NCBI RefSeq assembly: GCF_004340205.1
Contig: NZ_SLWB01000001.1
Location: 1 to 64,000 of the forward strand
Direction of reading: 5' to 3'
Length of the DNA stretch: 64,000 bases
From: Acetobacteroides hydrogenigenes
Lineage (GTDB): Bacteria; Bacteroidota; Bacteroidia; Bacteroidales; ZOR0009
Under the pieces are notes generated by a model that was not told where the DNA came from, did not search any database, and saw only the letters and a list, made by a program, of their open reading frames with translations. The first letter of the stretch is position 1. Every line of letters starts with the position of its first letter. A program made the translations under genes and the position numbers. Shown here piece after piece: positions 17,358-26,985 of the stretch.

Positions 17358-18343
17358 TTTATTCGTTTTAGTAGTGATGATGGATTCCAGTTGTCATCGT
17401 AACCTTTACGGTAGCCATCTTTTCCAAATATGTTGGCTAGCGTCAGCTCGTCAGCCTCGTTTTTAGATAGCTGTTTAGTCCAAGGTGCACGAGTGCTAGG
17501 ACTAGCGCCTGCTCCTGTCGATTGGTATTCAGCGTAAAAGGCTGTTTTTTCGGCATCCTTCTTATTCCAGTTGTGCCATCCCTCGGGTAGAATATGACCG
17601 CCCAGCTCGCAGCTTACAAATATTGTTTTGGCAAAGCTGCGCCATGGACGACCAAGGTACACCTTGGTTGCCTCGTCGTTGCCCGTAAGCTTGCATCGGA
17701 AGAAAATATAGCCGTAGCGGTTCCCCTCGGGAGTTGATGCTGCGGTTACGTACGAATTTTTCTTCGAATGAATGGTACAACGCTCGAAAACCGCAATTGA
17801 GGTTCCGAATATAAAATCGGTTGTTCCTTCTATGTAGCAATCTTCAAGATAAATTCGCCCGGGACCACGCGTAAAAAACGTATCCTGATTTCCCAAGAAA
17901 CGGCATCCTTTAAAGACAACCTTGTCGCCTAGCACCTCGCATGCAACAGCCTGACCAACCGGCCCAGCAGAGTTCTCGAAGGTGATGTTGGAGAACACCA
18001 CCTCGTTTGCTCGAATGGATGCCGACCAAGAGGAATAGGTATTTATCGTATCGCCGTTAACCACCTTCCCGGTATGGTCTGCCCATGTGATTGTGGTTTT
18101 TGTTGCATCTTCGCCTTCCACAATTATGCGCTGCTTATCCTGTCCAAGCACCACTTTTTCGGAATAGATCCCCGGTTTTACCTTAATTCTTGTATACGAG
18201 CTAGAGCCACTAGCTACAGCATCGAATGCCTGCTGGATTGTTGTGAAATTACCATCTCCCTTTTGCGAAACGACGATAATACGCTCCTTTCCAAAAGATA
18301 GTAGGGAGGTGAAAAAGAGTAGTAGGAACGTTATGCTTTTCAT
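17354..18343 (-). CDS. pectin methylesterase (CE8)
   Basis: Removes methyl esters from homogalacturonan. I place the start at 18343, where a signal peptide begins (MKSITFLLLFFTSLLSFG); an upstream in-frame ATG at 18421 would add 26 residues with no signal character. The resulting 329-aa beta-helix has the CE8 motifs GQAVAC (near 133), NQDTFF (first catalytic Asp near 152), YIEGTTDFIFG (nucleophile Asp near 175) and YLGRPW (Arg near 231). It overlaps the CE12 gene by 4 bp. There is a 117-bp gap to uxaA upstream, so a separate promoter is possible. Confidence 0.95.
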   Translation of the reverse strand: MKSITFLLLFFTSLLSFGKERIIVVSQKGDGNFTTIQQAFDAVASGSSSYTRIKVKPGIYSEKVVLGQDKQRIIVEGEDATKTTITWADHTGKVVNGDTINTYSSWSASIRANEVVFSNITFENSAGPVGQAVACEVLGDKVVFKGCRFLGNQDTFFTRGPGRIYLEDCYIEGTTDFIFGTSIAVFERCTIHSKKNSYVTAASTPEGNRYGYIFFRCKLTGNDEATKVYLGRPWRSFAKTIFVSCELGGHILPEGWHNWNKKDAEKTAFYAEYQSTGAGASPSTRAPWTKQLSKNEADELTLANIFGKDGYRKGYDDNWNPSSLLKRIK

Positions 18344-18460
18344 CCGAAAATAATTTGTTTTAAGCTGTCGTATGGAACTCGCATGGTTGCACTCATTCGC
18401 GTATGTGTTGCAGTGCATCATGCTCCTTTCATACGATAGGTGATTTGTAAATAATCACGA

Positions 18461-19948
18461 TTAAAGAGTAACCCCTGTTTTGAATATGGCAATCTCTTTA
18501 AATCCAGTTATTTCGTGCTTTAGCTTTTCTCCACTAGCTACGCTAATTACATAGTCAATGAAGCTATTGGTAACCTCTTCGGCTGGAGCATCCTCTAGAA
18601 GGATACCGGCGTTAAAGTCTATCCAGTTTGCCTTATGCTTAGCGAGATTAGAGTTGGTTGCAACTTTCATGGTTGGTATAAACGAACCGAATGGAGTACC
18701 ACGACCAGTAGTAAATAGCACCATTTGACATCCTGAAAAACCGAGAGCCGATGAGGCTACCAAATCGTTTCCTGGCGAGTATAGAAGGTTTAATCCAGCT
18801 TCCTTAAGAGGTTCGGCGTAGCTTAGCACATCTACAACTGTAGCGCCACCTCCTTTTTGTACGCAACCAAGCGACTTCTCTTCGAGAGTGGTTATTCCTC
18901 CCTTTTTATTTCCAGGCGATGGGTTTTCGTAAATTGGTTGGTTGTGCTCGCGGAAGTAATCCTTAAAGCCATTAATAAGCTTTACTGTTTTTTGGAAGGT
19001 AGGTTTATCCTTCGACCTGTCCATCAGTATGGTTTCGGCACCAAACATTTCGGGCACTTCTGTAAGCACAGTTGTTCCTCCAAGTCCAACAAGCCAGTCG
19101 GAAAAGCGACCAAGTAGCGGATTCGCTGTAATGCCCGAGAAGCCATCGCTTCCACCGCACTTTAGCCCAATTTTTAGGTGAGATACAGGTAATGTTGTGC
19201 GCACATCCGCTTTCATTACTTCGGCAAGTTCTGCTACAATGCCAAAGCCCACTTCTACTTCGTCGTCTACCTCTTGCGAAGTGAGGTAAACAACTCGTTT
19301 TTCGTCAATATCGCCTGCAACTTTTTTAAGGTTGGCTATTTGGTTGTTCTCGCACCCGAGTCCGAGTACCAGAACACCACCAGCATTGGGATGATTGATG
19401 AGTGCAGCCAACGCTTTTTGGGTGTTCTCCAAATCGTCACCCAGCTGCGAGCATCCGTAGTTATGCTTATATACAACGACATCGTCAATATGCGCCACGT
19501 CGAGTTCGCGCTTTACCCTATCAACAATAAGCTGAGCCTGACCGTTAACGCAACCAACGGTAGGAACAATCCACAGCTCGTTACGAATACCAACCGATCC
19601 ATTTTTACGTAGGTAACCTTCGAAGGTGCGCTCTTTTTCAGGTTTCGCAACGTTGGTAAGGTTAGGGTTGTATTCGTACTCGAGGTTGTCGCTAAGCGTA
19701 GTTTTAATATTATGGCTATGGACAAGTTGACCAGGCAGAATTTGCTGAGTAGCATAGCCTATAGGGAAGCCATACTTTAGAACAACTTCACCTTTGTCTA
19801 TTGTAGCTATTGCAAACTTGTGCCCATTATCAATAGGTTCCAAAAGGGTAACATCAGCACCGTCTACACTAAGCACTTCGCCCGCGGCTAGCGAATCGAG
19901 CGCTACACAAACATTGTCGAGATTGTTTATTTTAAGCCATCTTTTCAT
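18461..19948 (-). CDS. uxaA: altronate dehydratase UxaA
   Basis: Dehydrates D-altronate to 2-keto-3-deoxygluconate, the third step of galacturonate catabolism. I choose the ATG at 19948 (MKRWLKINNLDNVCVAL), giving 495 aa; the in-frame ATG at 19972 adds eight unlikely residues. The N-terminal SAF domain (about 1-95, with FAIATIDKGEVVLKYGFPIG) joins the large UxaA/GarD iron-dependent dehydratase domain, which includes CVNGQAQ, HNYGCSQLGDD and GLKCGGSDGFSGI. Length matches the E. coli enzyme (495 aa). It lies 57 bp downstream of uxaB. Confidence 0.95.
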   Translation of the reverse strand: MKRWLKINNLDNVCVALDSLAAGEVLSVDGADVTLLEPIDNGHKFAIATIDKGEVVLKYGFPIGYATQQILPGQLVHSHNIKTTLSDNLEYEYNPNLTNVAKPEKERTFEGYLRKNGSVGIRNELWIVPTVGCVNGQAQLIVDRVKRELDVAHIDDVVVYKHNYGCSQLGDDLENTQKALAALINHPNAGGVLVLGLGCENNQIANLKKVAGDIDEKRVVYLTSQEVDDEVEVGFGIVAELAEVMKADVRTTLPVSHLKIGLKCGGSDGFSGITANPLLGRFSDWLVGLGGTTVLTEVPEMFGAETILMDRSKDKPTFQKTVKLINGFKDYFREHNQPIYENPSPGNKKGGITTLEEKSLGCVQKGGGATVVDVLSYAEPLKEAGLNLLYSPGNDLVASSALGFSGCQMVLFTTGRGTPFGSFIPTMKVATNSNLAKHKANWIDFNAGILLEDAPAEEVTNSFIDYVISVASGEKLKHEITGFKEIAIFKTGVTL

Positions 19949-20004
19949 AATCAGCAATATTGTAGCAGCCATACCTCCAGAGTCGGCATGGTCGCCATTT
20001 TGAA

Positions 20005-21447
20005 CTATGCGCCATACGTAAGAGCTTGCTCTAATGACTTACGCATTCCGTTGGCAAGGATGTCCTGAATATATCCTGCAACCGTATCGGCCAAAGGCTT
20101 AACAGCCATTAGGTCTTCCTTCCAAATAGATCTATTCGAAAGAATTTGGATTACAGTACTGCTGATGTTCCCGCTATCCCAAACTTTTTGGATAAACTCT
20201 ACATGTTCGGGGGTGTCGTTTGGTGTAAACTCGATCTCCGACTTACCGCTATAGAGTGTAAGAAGGGCGGCCAACGAAAAGGCTGTAAGCTTTGTAACCT
20301 TGCCATTTTTTTCGTAGCCATCCTTCATGGTTGGGAAGTTGCGTGTTTCCCACTTCGACAAGGAGTTTAGGGATATTGTTTCGAGGTAGTGCTTAATGAA
20401 TGGGTTGTAAAACCTTTCGATGATAGACTCTGCAAAGCGGCGAAGTTCTGCAGCATCGCCATCAATAACAGGAAGGACCTCTTCTGCGACCATAGTGTTT
20501 ACAAAAGATTCTACCAGCTTATCGTCGAATGCTTCTTTAACGGTTTTGTACCCCATTTGAAGTGCAACAGGAACAAGTGCGGTGTGAGAACCATTTAGGA
20601 TGCGAACCTTTTTATCTCTAAAAGCTTTGATGTCGTCGAGAAAGAGCACGTGCAGTCCGGCCTCATTGATTGGGAATCGGCGTTGAATGTCGCGTCCTCC
20701 GGCAATCGCCCAAACGTGGTAGAACTCGCCCTTAACCACAAGGTTGTCGTTATAGCCAATTTCGGCCTTGATGTCGTCGATGTTCTCACGAGGGAAACCG
20801 GGTACAATTCTATCTACTAGCGTATCGCAAAAGCGGCACGAACTCTTAACCCAGCTGATAAAGTCATCGCTTAGCCCACATCTTTCGGCATGACGAAGTA
20901 CGTATTCTCTAAGCGTGGTAGCATTATTCTCGATAAGCTCGCAGCAGATAAAGGTTAGTCCTTTTTTGGTATCACCCTTAAAGTGCTCGAAACGGCTGTG
21001 AAGAAGTGCTGAAATTTTCCCTGGAAACGATTTTGCAGGTTGGGCAAAGATGTCCTCATCATCGAAATAGGTAATGCCTGCTTCGGTGGTATTCGAGATA
21101 ACAAACTCCAGCTCATTGCTGAGTACATACTGCTGGTACTTCTCGAATTCGGTGTAGGGATTCAGAGAATCCTGAATAGACTCTACCAAAGAAATCTCCT
21201 TCACCATTTGCTTATCCTTAATACCTTCTAAGTATACATGGTAAAGATTATCTTGAGCCTTAAGCATGTCAACCATACCAGCAGCCAAGGGTTGTACCAC
21301 CACAATACCTGTATTGAGGACACCCTGCTTATTGGCCTTATCAATCATCCAATCTACAAAAGCACGAAGGAAGTTCCCTTCGCCAAATTGCATTATTTTG
21401 ATAGGGCGATCGGCAGTGGTTACCGTTTTTCTATTTAGCTCATCCAT
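20005..21447 (-). CDS. uxaB: tagaturonate reductase UxaB
   Basis: NADH-dependent reduction of D-tagaturonate to D-altronate; a member of the mannitol dehydrogenase family. The 480-aa protein has the N-terminal MQFGEGNFLRAFVDWMID nucleotide-binding segment and the NGSHTALVPVAL block near residue 288, typical of the family. Length agrees with E. coli UxaB (483 aa). It sits between the hexuronate transporter (18 bp upstream) and uxaA in a continuous operon. Confidence 0.95.
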   Translation of the reverse strand: MDELNRKTVTTADRPIKIMQFGEGNFLRAFVDWMIDKANKQGVLNTGIVVVQPLAAGMVDMLKAQDNLYHVYLEGIKDKQMVKEISLVESIQDSLNPYTEFEKYQQYVLSNELEFVISNTTEAGITYFDDEDIFAQPAKSFPGKISALLHSRFEHFKGDTKKGLTFICCELIENNATTLREYVLRHAERCGLSDDFISWVKSSCRFCDTLVDRIVPGFPRENIDDIKAEIGYNDNLVVKGEFYHVWAIAGGRDIQRRFPINEAGLHVLFLDDIKAFRDKKVRILNGSHTALVPVALQMGYKTVKEAFDDKLVESFVNTMVAEEVLPVIDGDAAELRRFAESIIERFYNPFIKHYLETISLNSLSKWETRNFPTMKDGYEKNGKVTKLTAFSLAALLTLYSGKSEIEFTPNDTPEHVEFIQKVWDSGNISSTVIQILSNRSIWKEDLMAVKPLADTVAGYIQDILANGMRKSLEQALTYGA

Positions 21448-21465
21448 CTTTTTCTAGTTTACAGT

Positions 21466-22932
21466 TTACAAATTATTGATAGGTTGATACTTTGGAACAA
21501 GGGTCTTCATTACAACCCAACCAATTAGGTACGCAACCGCACATATAGAAAAAATGATAAAGTAGCCGGCCTCTTCACCTTTAAATCCCAGCAGCTGCAT
21601 CTCGCTTACCTTAGCATAATCGAAAAGCACACCAGAACCTTTATTAATAAGGAAGGAGCCGATACCTCCTGCCATACCACCAATGCCAGTAATGGTAGCA
21701 ATAGCTTTTTTGGGGAACATATCGCCGATTGTAGAGAAAATATTGGCAGACCAAGCCTGATGGGCAGCCCCTGCTATACCAATAATTACCACTGGAAACC
21801 AGTAAGTAATATGGCCAAGAGGCTGAGCAAACAATACCAATAGCGGGAAAAATGCAAAAATTAGCATCGCCTTCATACGCCCGGCATAAGGGTTCATGCC
21901 TTTTTTCTCCACGAAGTAGCTTGGCAACCATCCTCCAATAATGGAAAGAAGCGTAATCGCGTAAAGAACAAAAATGGCTAGTTGCCCTTCGGTATCCGAC
22001 GATTTAATGTCATATACAGAGCTCAGGTATGCTGGTGTCCAGAACAAGTAAAACCACCAAACGCCATCGGTCATAAACTTTCCAAATGCAAAAGCCCAAG
22101 TTTGTTTGAAGCTAAAAGCTTCTTTAAATGAGATCTTCGTTTTCTCCTGTACAATCTCAACGCATTTTTCTACAGAATCGGCCGACTCTAAATCAGAATG
22201 AATATAGGCCAACTCAGCGCTGTTTACTTTGGGATGGCTCTCCGGTTTATTATACACAAAAACCCAGAATCCCATCCACACAAATCCTAAAGCACCAATA
22301 ATGATAAATGACATCTCCCATCCCCATGCAGCAGCAATTATAGGAATGGTGACTGGAGCTGCAAGAGCACCAACCGTAGCCCCAGCATTAAAGATACTAG
22401 TTGCATAAGCCCTGTCTTTCTTAGGAAAAAACTCAGCCGTAGTTTTAATAGCAGCAGGGAAGTTACCTGCTTCTCCTACGGCGAGTACCAATCGAGAAAA
22501 TATAAAAAGCACAACGCTTACGCTGGTTACAAGGCTAACACTCTTTGCTAAAGAAATGGCCTCTTTAGCACCTTCGAAGCCTACAAGCCACTCCCCGGCA
22601 ACTATGCCCGAAGTAGCAATTCCACAAAAAGCATGAAGGACAGCACCTACAGACCATACACCTATTGCCCATAGAAATCCCTTTTTTGTGTCCATCCAGT
22701 CTACAAAACGTCCGGCAAACAACATGCTTACGGCATAAAATATAGAGAAAAGCGCAGTTATTGTTCCGTAATTATCATTAGTCCAGTGAAATTCAGGCGA
22801 AATAAAGTCTTTCCAAGTCAATGAAAGAACCTGCCTGTCTAGATAGTTAATAGTCGTGGCAAAAAATAGCATTGCACAGATTGTCCACCTGTAATTGGTC
22901 ATTTTTTGTTCCGACGGGTTAAATGTGTTCAT
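21466..22932 (-). CDS. exuT: hexuronate transporter, MFS anion:cation symporter family (ExuT-like)
   Basis: A 488-aa inner-membrane protein with about twelve hydrophobic segments. The first, ICAMLFFATTINYLDRQVLS, carries the NYLDR motif typical of the ACS family that includes ExuT. A long hydrophilic loop (about 245-285) lies between the two halves. Placed amid uxaB, eda, kdgK and uxaC, its likely substrate is galacturonate, glucuronate or short unsaturated uronates reaching the periplasm through SusCD. An inner ATG at 22902 is an alternative start. Confidence 0.88.
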   Translation of the reverse strand: MNTFNPSEQKMTNYRWTICAMLFFATTINYLDRQVLSLTWKDFISPEFHWTNDNYGTITALFSIFYAVSMLFAGRFVDWMDTKKGFLWAIGVWSVGAVLHAFCGIATSGIVAGEWLVGFEGAKEAISLAKSVSLVTSVSVVLFIFSRLVLAVGEAGNFPAAIKTTAEFFPKKDRAYATSIFNAGATVGALAAPVTIPIIAAAWGWEMSFIIIGALGFVWMGFWVFVYNKPESHPKVNSAELAYIHSDLESADSVEKCVEIVQEKTKISFKEAFSFKQTWAFAFGKFMTDGVWWFYLFWTPAYLSSVYDIKSSDTEGQLAIFVLYAITLLSIIGGWLPSYFVEKKGMNPYAGRMKAMLIFAFFPLLVLFAQPLGHITYWFPVVIIGIAGAAHQAWSANIFSTIGDMFPKKAIATITGIGGMAGGIGSFLINKGSGVLFDYAKVSEMQLLGFKGEEAGYFIIFSICAVAYLIGWVVMKTLVPKYQPINNL

Positions 22933-22958
22933 CTTAAGTTCGGTTTAGTTAAAATGAA

Positions 22959-23627
22959 TTACTTCAGGTTTGCAACGATTGCCAAGGCCTCGCTACATAG
23001 CTTAGTTATTTTACTCCAATCCTTAGCTGCAATAACTTCTTTTGGGAAAAGGTTCGACCCCATACCCACGCAGGTTACGCCTGCCTTAAACCACTTAGTA
23101 AGATTCTCCTCGGTAGGTTCAACACCTCCAGTAGGCATGATGCTGGTCCATGGACATGGACCTTTTACTGCCGAAACAAAGCCCGGACCGCCAACCGATG
23201 ACCCAGGGAAAACCTTCACAATTTCGGCACCCAACTCTTCTGCCTTTGAAATCTCTGTCAAAGAACCGCATCCGGGAGCCCAAAGCACCTTGCGACGGTT
23301 GCATGTACTAGCAACCTCTTCGTTAATAAGAGGGGCAACTATAAAGTTTGCTCCCAACTGGATGTACAGCGAAGCTGTTCCTGCATCTATGATTGAACCA
23401 ACACCAAGCATCAGTTCTGGGCACTCTTGGGCTGCCCACTTGTTGAGTTCTCCAAATAATTCATGGGCAAAATCGCCACGGTTGGTAAATTCGAACACAC
23501 GAACACCACCATCGTAGCAAGCCTTAACCACTAGCTTGGCTACTTCAATATCTTTGTGGTAGAAAACGGGTACTATACCCGTTTCTGCCATTTTTAACGC
23601 TACTTGTATTCTTGTAAATCGTGCCAT
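22959..23627 (-). CDS. eda: KDPG/KHG aldolase
   Basis: Cleaves 2-keto-3-deoxy-6-phosphogluconate into pyruvate and glyceraldehyde-3-phosphate, the last step of the locus. The 222-aa class I aldolase has the catalytic Glu region near residue 50 (RVFEFTNRG) and the Schiff-base Lys in VKGPCPWTSIMPTGGV (near 133). Length is close to E. coli Eda (213 aa). It lies 33 bp after kdgK and 27 bp before the transporter gene, so it is part of the same transcript. Confidence 0.94.
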   Translation of the reverse strand: MARFTRIQVALKMAETGIVPVFYHKDIEVAKLVVKACYDGGVRVFEFTNRGDFAHELFGELNKWAAQECPELMLGVGSIIDAGTASLYIQLGANFIVAPLINEEVASTCNRRKVLWAPGCGSLTEISKAEELGAEIVKVFPGSSVGGPGFVSAVKGPCPWTSIMPTGGVEPTEENLTKWFKAGVTCVGMGSNLFPKEVIAAKDWSKITKLCSEALAIVANLK

Positions 23628-23659
23628 ATTCTACTAATTATAATAAGTCGGTGATGCCC

Positions 23660-24694
23660 TTACCTTGTAACGCGACCTGAGGTATCGCCACTCATCAGCT
23701 TCTTAACCTCATCAACCGAAGCCAGATTAAAGTCTCCATAAATGGTATGCTTTAAGCACGATGCAGCTACTGCAAAATTTAGGGCGCTTTGCAGGTCATC
23801 ACCGTAAGTAAGTAAACCGTAGATAACGCCTCCCATAAAGGAGTCTCCACCTCCCACTCTATCTACAATATGAGTTATTTGATAGGTTGGTGCGGAGTAA
23901 AGTTTTTCACCATCGTATAGTAAACCCGACCAAGTATTATGGTTTGCATTAATTGATCCACGAAGTGTTATAATAATTCGCTTTGCACGAGGGAAACGAT
24001 CCATTAGCTGCTGTGCTACGGATTCGTACATCTGAGCAGTAACATGTCCTTTGGTTACATCCATTCCTTCAGGTTTAATTCCAAAGAAGGTTTCAGCATC
24101 TTCTTCATTACCAAGAATCACATCACAGCCAGCCACCAGTTGCTCCATAATAGCTGCTGGTTGGTTGGTGTAACCCCACAAGTTCTTTCGGTAATTCAAG
24201 TCTGTAGATACAGTAACTCCTAACTCATTCGCCACCTTAATGGCTTCGAGACAAGCCATCGCAGCACTTTCCGAAATGGCTGGCGTAATACCTGTCCAGT
24301 GGAACCATTGTGCATCTTTTAGCACTTCATACCAGTTTACCATCCCTGGCTGAATCTCGGATATTGCAGAGTGAGCACGATCGTACACCACTTTGCTTGG
24401 GCGGTTTACAGCACCTGTTTCGAGGAAATAGATGCCAACACGTTCGCCACCGCGAACAATATTGCAGGTTTGGACTCCATACTTGCGAAGGTCCATAATG
24501 CAAGATTCGGCTATGTCATTTTTTGGGAGTCTAGTTACAAATTCGACTGGAATTCCATAGTTAGCAAGCGAAACGGCAACATTCGCTTCGCCACCTCCAA
24601 AGGTGGCATTAAAGCTTTTTGACTGCGAGAATCTTTCGTATCCTGGAGTGGCTAATCGAAGCATGATTTCGCCAAATGTTACAACCTTTTTCAT
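23660..24694 (-). CDS. kdgK: 2-keto-3-deoxygluconate kinase
   Basis: Phosphorylates KDG to KDPG. The 344-aa PfkB-family sugar kinase has the N-terminal GGGEANVAVSLANYG substrate-binding segment (near 33) and the C-terminal signature DRVGGGDSFMGGVIYGL with the catalytic Asp (near 280). The uronate neighbours point to KDG as substrate. Both branches of the locus, the galacturonate route (UxaCBA) and the unsaturated uronate route (KduI and the SDR), meet at KDG. Confidence 0.93.
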   Translation of the reverse strand: MKKVVTFGEIMLRLATPGYERFSQSKSFNATFGGGEANVAVSLANYGIPVEFVTRLPKNDIAESCIMDLRKYGVQTCNIVRGGERVGIYFLETGAVNRPSKVVYDRAHSAISEIQPGMVNWYEVLKDAQWFHWTGITPAISESAAMACLEAIKVANELGVTVSTDLNYRKNLWGYTNQPAAIMEQLVAGCDVILGNEEDAETFFGIKPEGMDVTKGHVTAQMYESVAQQLMDRFPRAKRIIITLRGSINANHNTWSGLLYDGEKLYSAPTYQITHIVDRVGGGDSFMGGVIYGLLTYGDDLQSALNFAVAASCLKHTIYGDFNLASVDEVKKLMSGDTSGRVTR

Positions 24695-24712
24695 TTTTAA
24701 CGAGTTCTAGGT

Positions 24713-26116
24713 TTACTGAAATTTGAAATAACTTTTGGGATTGTTGTAGCAAATATCCTGTATCATTGCGCCTAACAAAGGAATATCGTTAGTAACAAGC
24801 CCCTTATTAATGTCGTTCCCCAGCATGTTGCAAAGAATACGACGGAAGTACTCGTGGCGTGAGTACGACATAAAGCTACGAGAGTCGGTAACCATACCTA
24901 CAAATAAGCGTAGCAGTCCTAGTGCCGAAAGCGCATCTAGCTGTTTGGTCATTCCATCTTTTTGGTCAAGGAACCACCATGCTGAACCCCACTGCATTCT
25001 CCCCTTAACTCCCTCGCCTTGAAAGTTGCCAAGCATGGTAGCCAGAACCTCGTTATCCTTAGGATTTAGATTGTATAGAATGGTACGGGTAAGTTTCCCT
25101 TTGCTAAGAAGGTTATCTAGATACCTTGCCAAAGGCTCTGCATAAGCAGCATCGCCAATAGAATCGAATCCAGTATCTGGACCAAGGGCATTAAACATCG
25201 TCGTATTGTTGTTGCGTATTGCACCAATGTGGTATTGCTGCACCCAATCGCTTTCGTAGTCAAGTTCTGCAAAGAAGGTAAGCATGTAAGTAATAAATTG
25301 CTCCTCTTCGGTTGCATTTACCGCTTTACCCGAACGTATTTTAGCAAATATTCCTTCTACTTCCGATTCGGTATAAGCAGCCGCATAGGCTGTTTTTAAA
25401 CCATAGTCGGAGAGTCTACACCCCATTTGGTTAAAGAAGTCGTGACGATTTTTGTAGGCATCTTTCAACGAGGCGAGGTTAGCTATATCGGTGTTAGCGG
25501 ATGCACCTAAACGGTCAATGTAGGCGTTTAGCGACTCTAAGTTTGAGATATTAAGGATTCTATCTGGGCGCCAACCTGGAAGGACTTTCACCTTCCATCC
25601 ATCGTTTACTATTTTTTGATGATGCTCTAGATTATCGGAAGGATCGTCGGTAGTACAAAGTGTTTCAACATTCCAGCGCTCAAGCAATCGGCGACACGAA
25701 TAATCGGAAGTTTGAAGCAGCCCAGAACACTTGTTATAAATGGCTTCGGCTGATTCCGGATTAAGAATATCATCTACCCCAAAAACGCGCTTTAACTCGA
25801 GGTGAGTCCAGTGGTATAAGGGATTACGAAGAGTATAGGGAACTGTTTCTGCCCACTTTTCAAACTTCTCAAAATCGGTTGGGTTGCCCGTACAGTACTT
25901 CTCCTCAATGCCCAAAGTACGCATAGCACGCCACTTATAGTGGTCGCCCTTAAGCCAAATCTCGGTTAACGATTTGTACTGATAGTTGTTAGCAATTTCT
26001 GCGGGTGGAAGGTGGTTGTGAAAATCTATAATTGGTAGCTTTTCAGCATACTCGTGGTATAGGAACTGCGCTTCCTTGGTTTCTAACAAGAAATCTTCAG
26101 TGATAAATGTCTTCAT
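24713..26116 (-). CDS. uxaC: uronate isomerase (glucuronate/galacturonate isomerase)
   Basis: Isomerises D-galacturonate to D-tagaturonate (and D-glucuronate to D-fructuronate). The 467-aa amidohydrolase-superfamily protein has the metal-binding DFHNHLPP motif near residues 31-38, and length matches E. coli UxaC (470 aa). It begins 24 bp after kduI. No uxuA/uxuB genes for the glucuronate branch are visible here, so its role in this locus is galacturonate use. Confidence 0.96.
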   Translation of the reverse strand: MKTFITEDFLLETKEAQFLYHEYAEKLPIIDFHNHLPPAEIANNYQYKSLTEIWLKGDHYKWRAMRTLGIEEKYCTGNPTDFEKFEKWAETVPYTLRNPLYHWTHLELKRVFGVDDILNPESAEAIYNKCSGLLQTSDYSCRRLLERWNVETLCTTDDPSDNLEHHQKIVNDGWKVKVLPGWRPDRILNISNLESLNAYIDRLGASANTDIANLASLKDAYKNRHDFFNQMGCRLSDYGLKTAYAAAYTESEVEGIFAKIRSGKAVNATEEEQFITYMLTFFAELDYESDWVQQYHIGAIRNNNTTMFNALGPDTGFDSIGDAAYAEPLARYLDNLLSKGKLTRTILYNLNPKDNEVLATMLGNFQGEGVKGRMQWGSAWWFLDQKDGMTKQLDALSALGLLRLFVGMVTDSRSFMSYSRHEYFRRILCNMLGNDINKGLVTNDIPLLGAMIQDICYNNPKSYFKFQ

Positions 26117-26140
26117 AATCTTGTGATTTTAGGAATCATT

Positions 26141-26983
26141 TTAGAGGAGCTGATTAGGGAGAATGGTGTCCATATCTCCGTAATCCATATTTTCACCACA
26201 CATTCCCCAGATAAAGGAGTAGTTACTAGTTCCAGCACCAGCGTGTATCGACCATGACGGAGAGATAACTGCCTCCTCGTTCTTTATCCAGATATGTCGT
26301 GTTTCATCGGGTTTCCCCATAAAATGGCAAACAGATTGATTTTCTGGCACCTCAAAGTAGAAGTAGACCTCCATTCGGCGAGCGTGAGTATGTGGTGGCA
26401 TCGAATTCCAAACGCTACCAGTTTTTAACTCGGTAAGTCCCATTTGTAGCTGACAGGTTTGCACGTTTTTACTTATAATAAGCTGATTTACGATTCGCTT
26501 ATTCGATGTCTCTACTGAACCAAGATCGAGCACATTTGCATCTGCTCTCGAAATCTGTACCGTAGGATAGCTACAATGTGCAGGTGCTGAGTTAAAGTAG
26601 AACTTTGCAGGAACTGTAGCATCCTTGCTCATGAACTCAACTTGCTTAACACCTTGTCCAACATACAACGCCTCCTTGTACTGAAGTTCATACGCTTGCC
26701 CATCCACAACTACCGAACCGCTACCCCCAACGTTGATAATCCCAAGCTCACGACGCTGGCAGAAATATTCAGCTTTTAGGGCATCAATAGCCTCAAGTTT
26801 GAGAGGTGAGGCAAGAGGAATTGCTCCTCCAACTAGCATTCTGTCGTTGTGTGTATAAAGCATTTTGACCATTCCCTTAACCAAGATTTCCTCAATAAGA
26901 AACTCTGATCTCAACTTTTCGGTATCGTAGTGCTTTACATCCTCAGGACTAGTCCCGTAGCGTTCTTCAAAAAGTGCTTTCAT
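26141..26983 (-). CDS. kduI: 5-keto-4-deoxyuronate isomerase
   Basis: Converts 5-keto-4-deoxyuronate, formed spontaneously from the unsaturated uronate released by GH105 and the lyase, into 2,5-diketo-3-deoxygluconate. The 280-aa cupin has the zinc motif HTHARRMEVYFYFEV (two His and a Glu, near 198-207). Length matches E. coli KduI (278 aa). It lies 2 bp after the second GH28 gene. Its partner KduD is most likely the SDR at 12490-13281, at the other end of the operon run. Confidence 0.96.
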   Translation of the reverse strand: MKALFEERYGTSPEDVKHYDTEKLRSEFLIEEILVKGMVKMLYTHNDRMLVGGAIPLASPLKLEAIDALKAEYFCQRRELGIINVGGSGSVVVDGQAYELQYKEALYVGQGVKQVEFMSKDATVPAKFYFNSAPAHCSYPTVQISRADANVLDLGSVETSNKRIVNQLIISKNVQTCQLQMGLTELKTGSVWNSMPPHTHARRMEVYFYFEVPENQSVCHFMGKPDETRHIWIKNEEAVISPSWSIHAGAGTSNYSFIWGMCGENMDYGDMDTILPNQLL

Positions 26984-26985
26984 TG

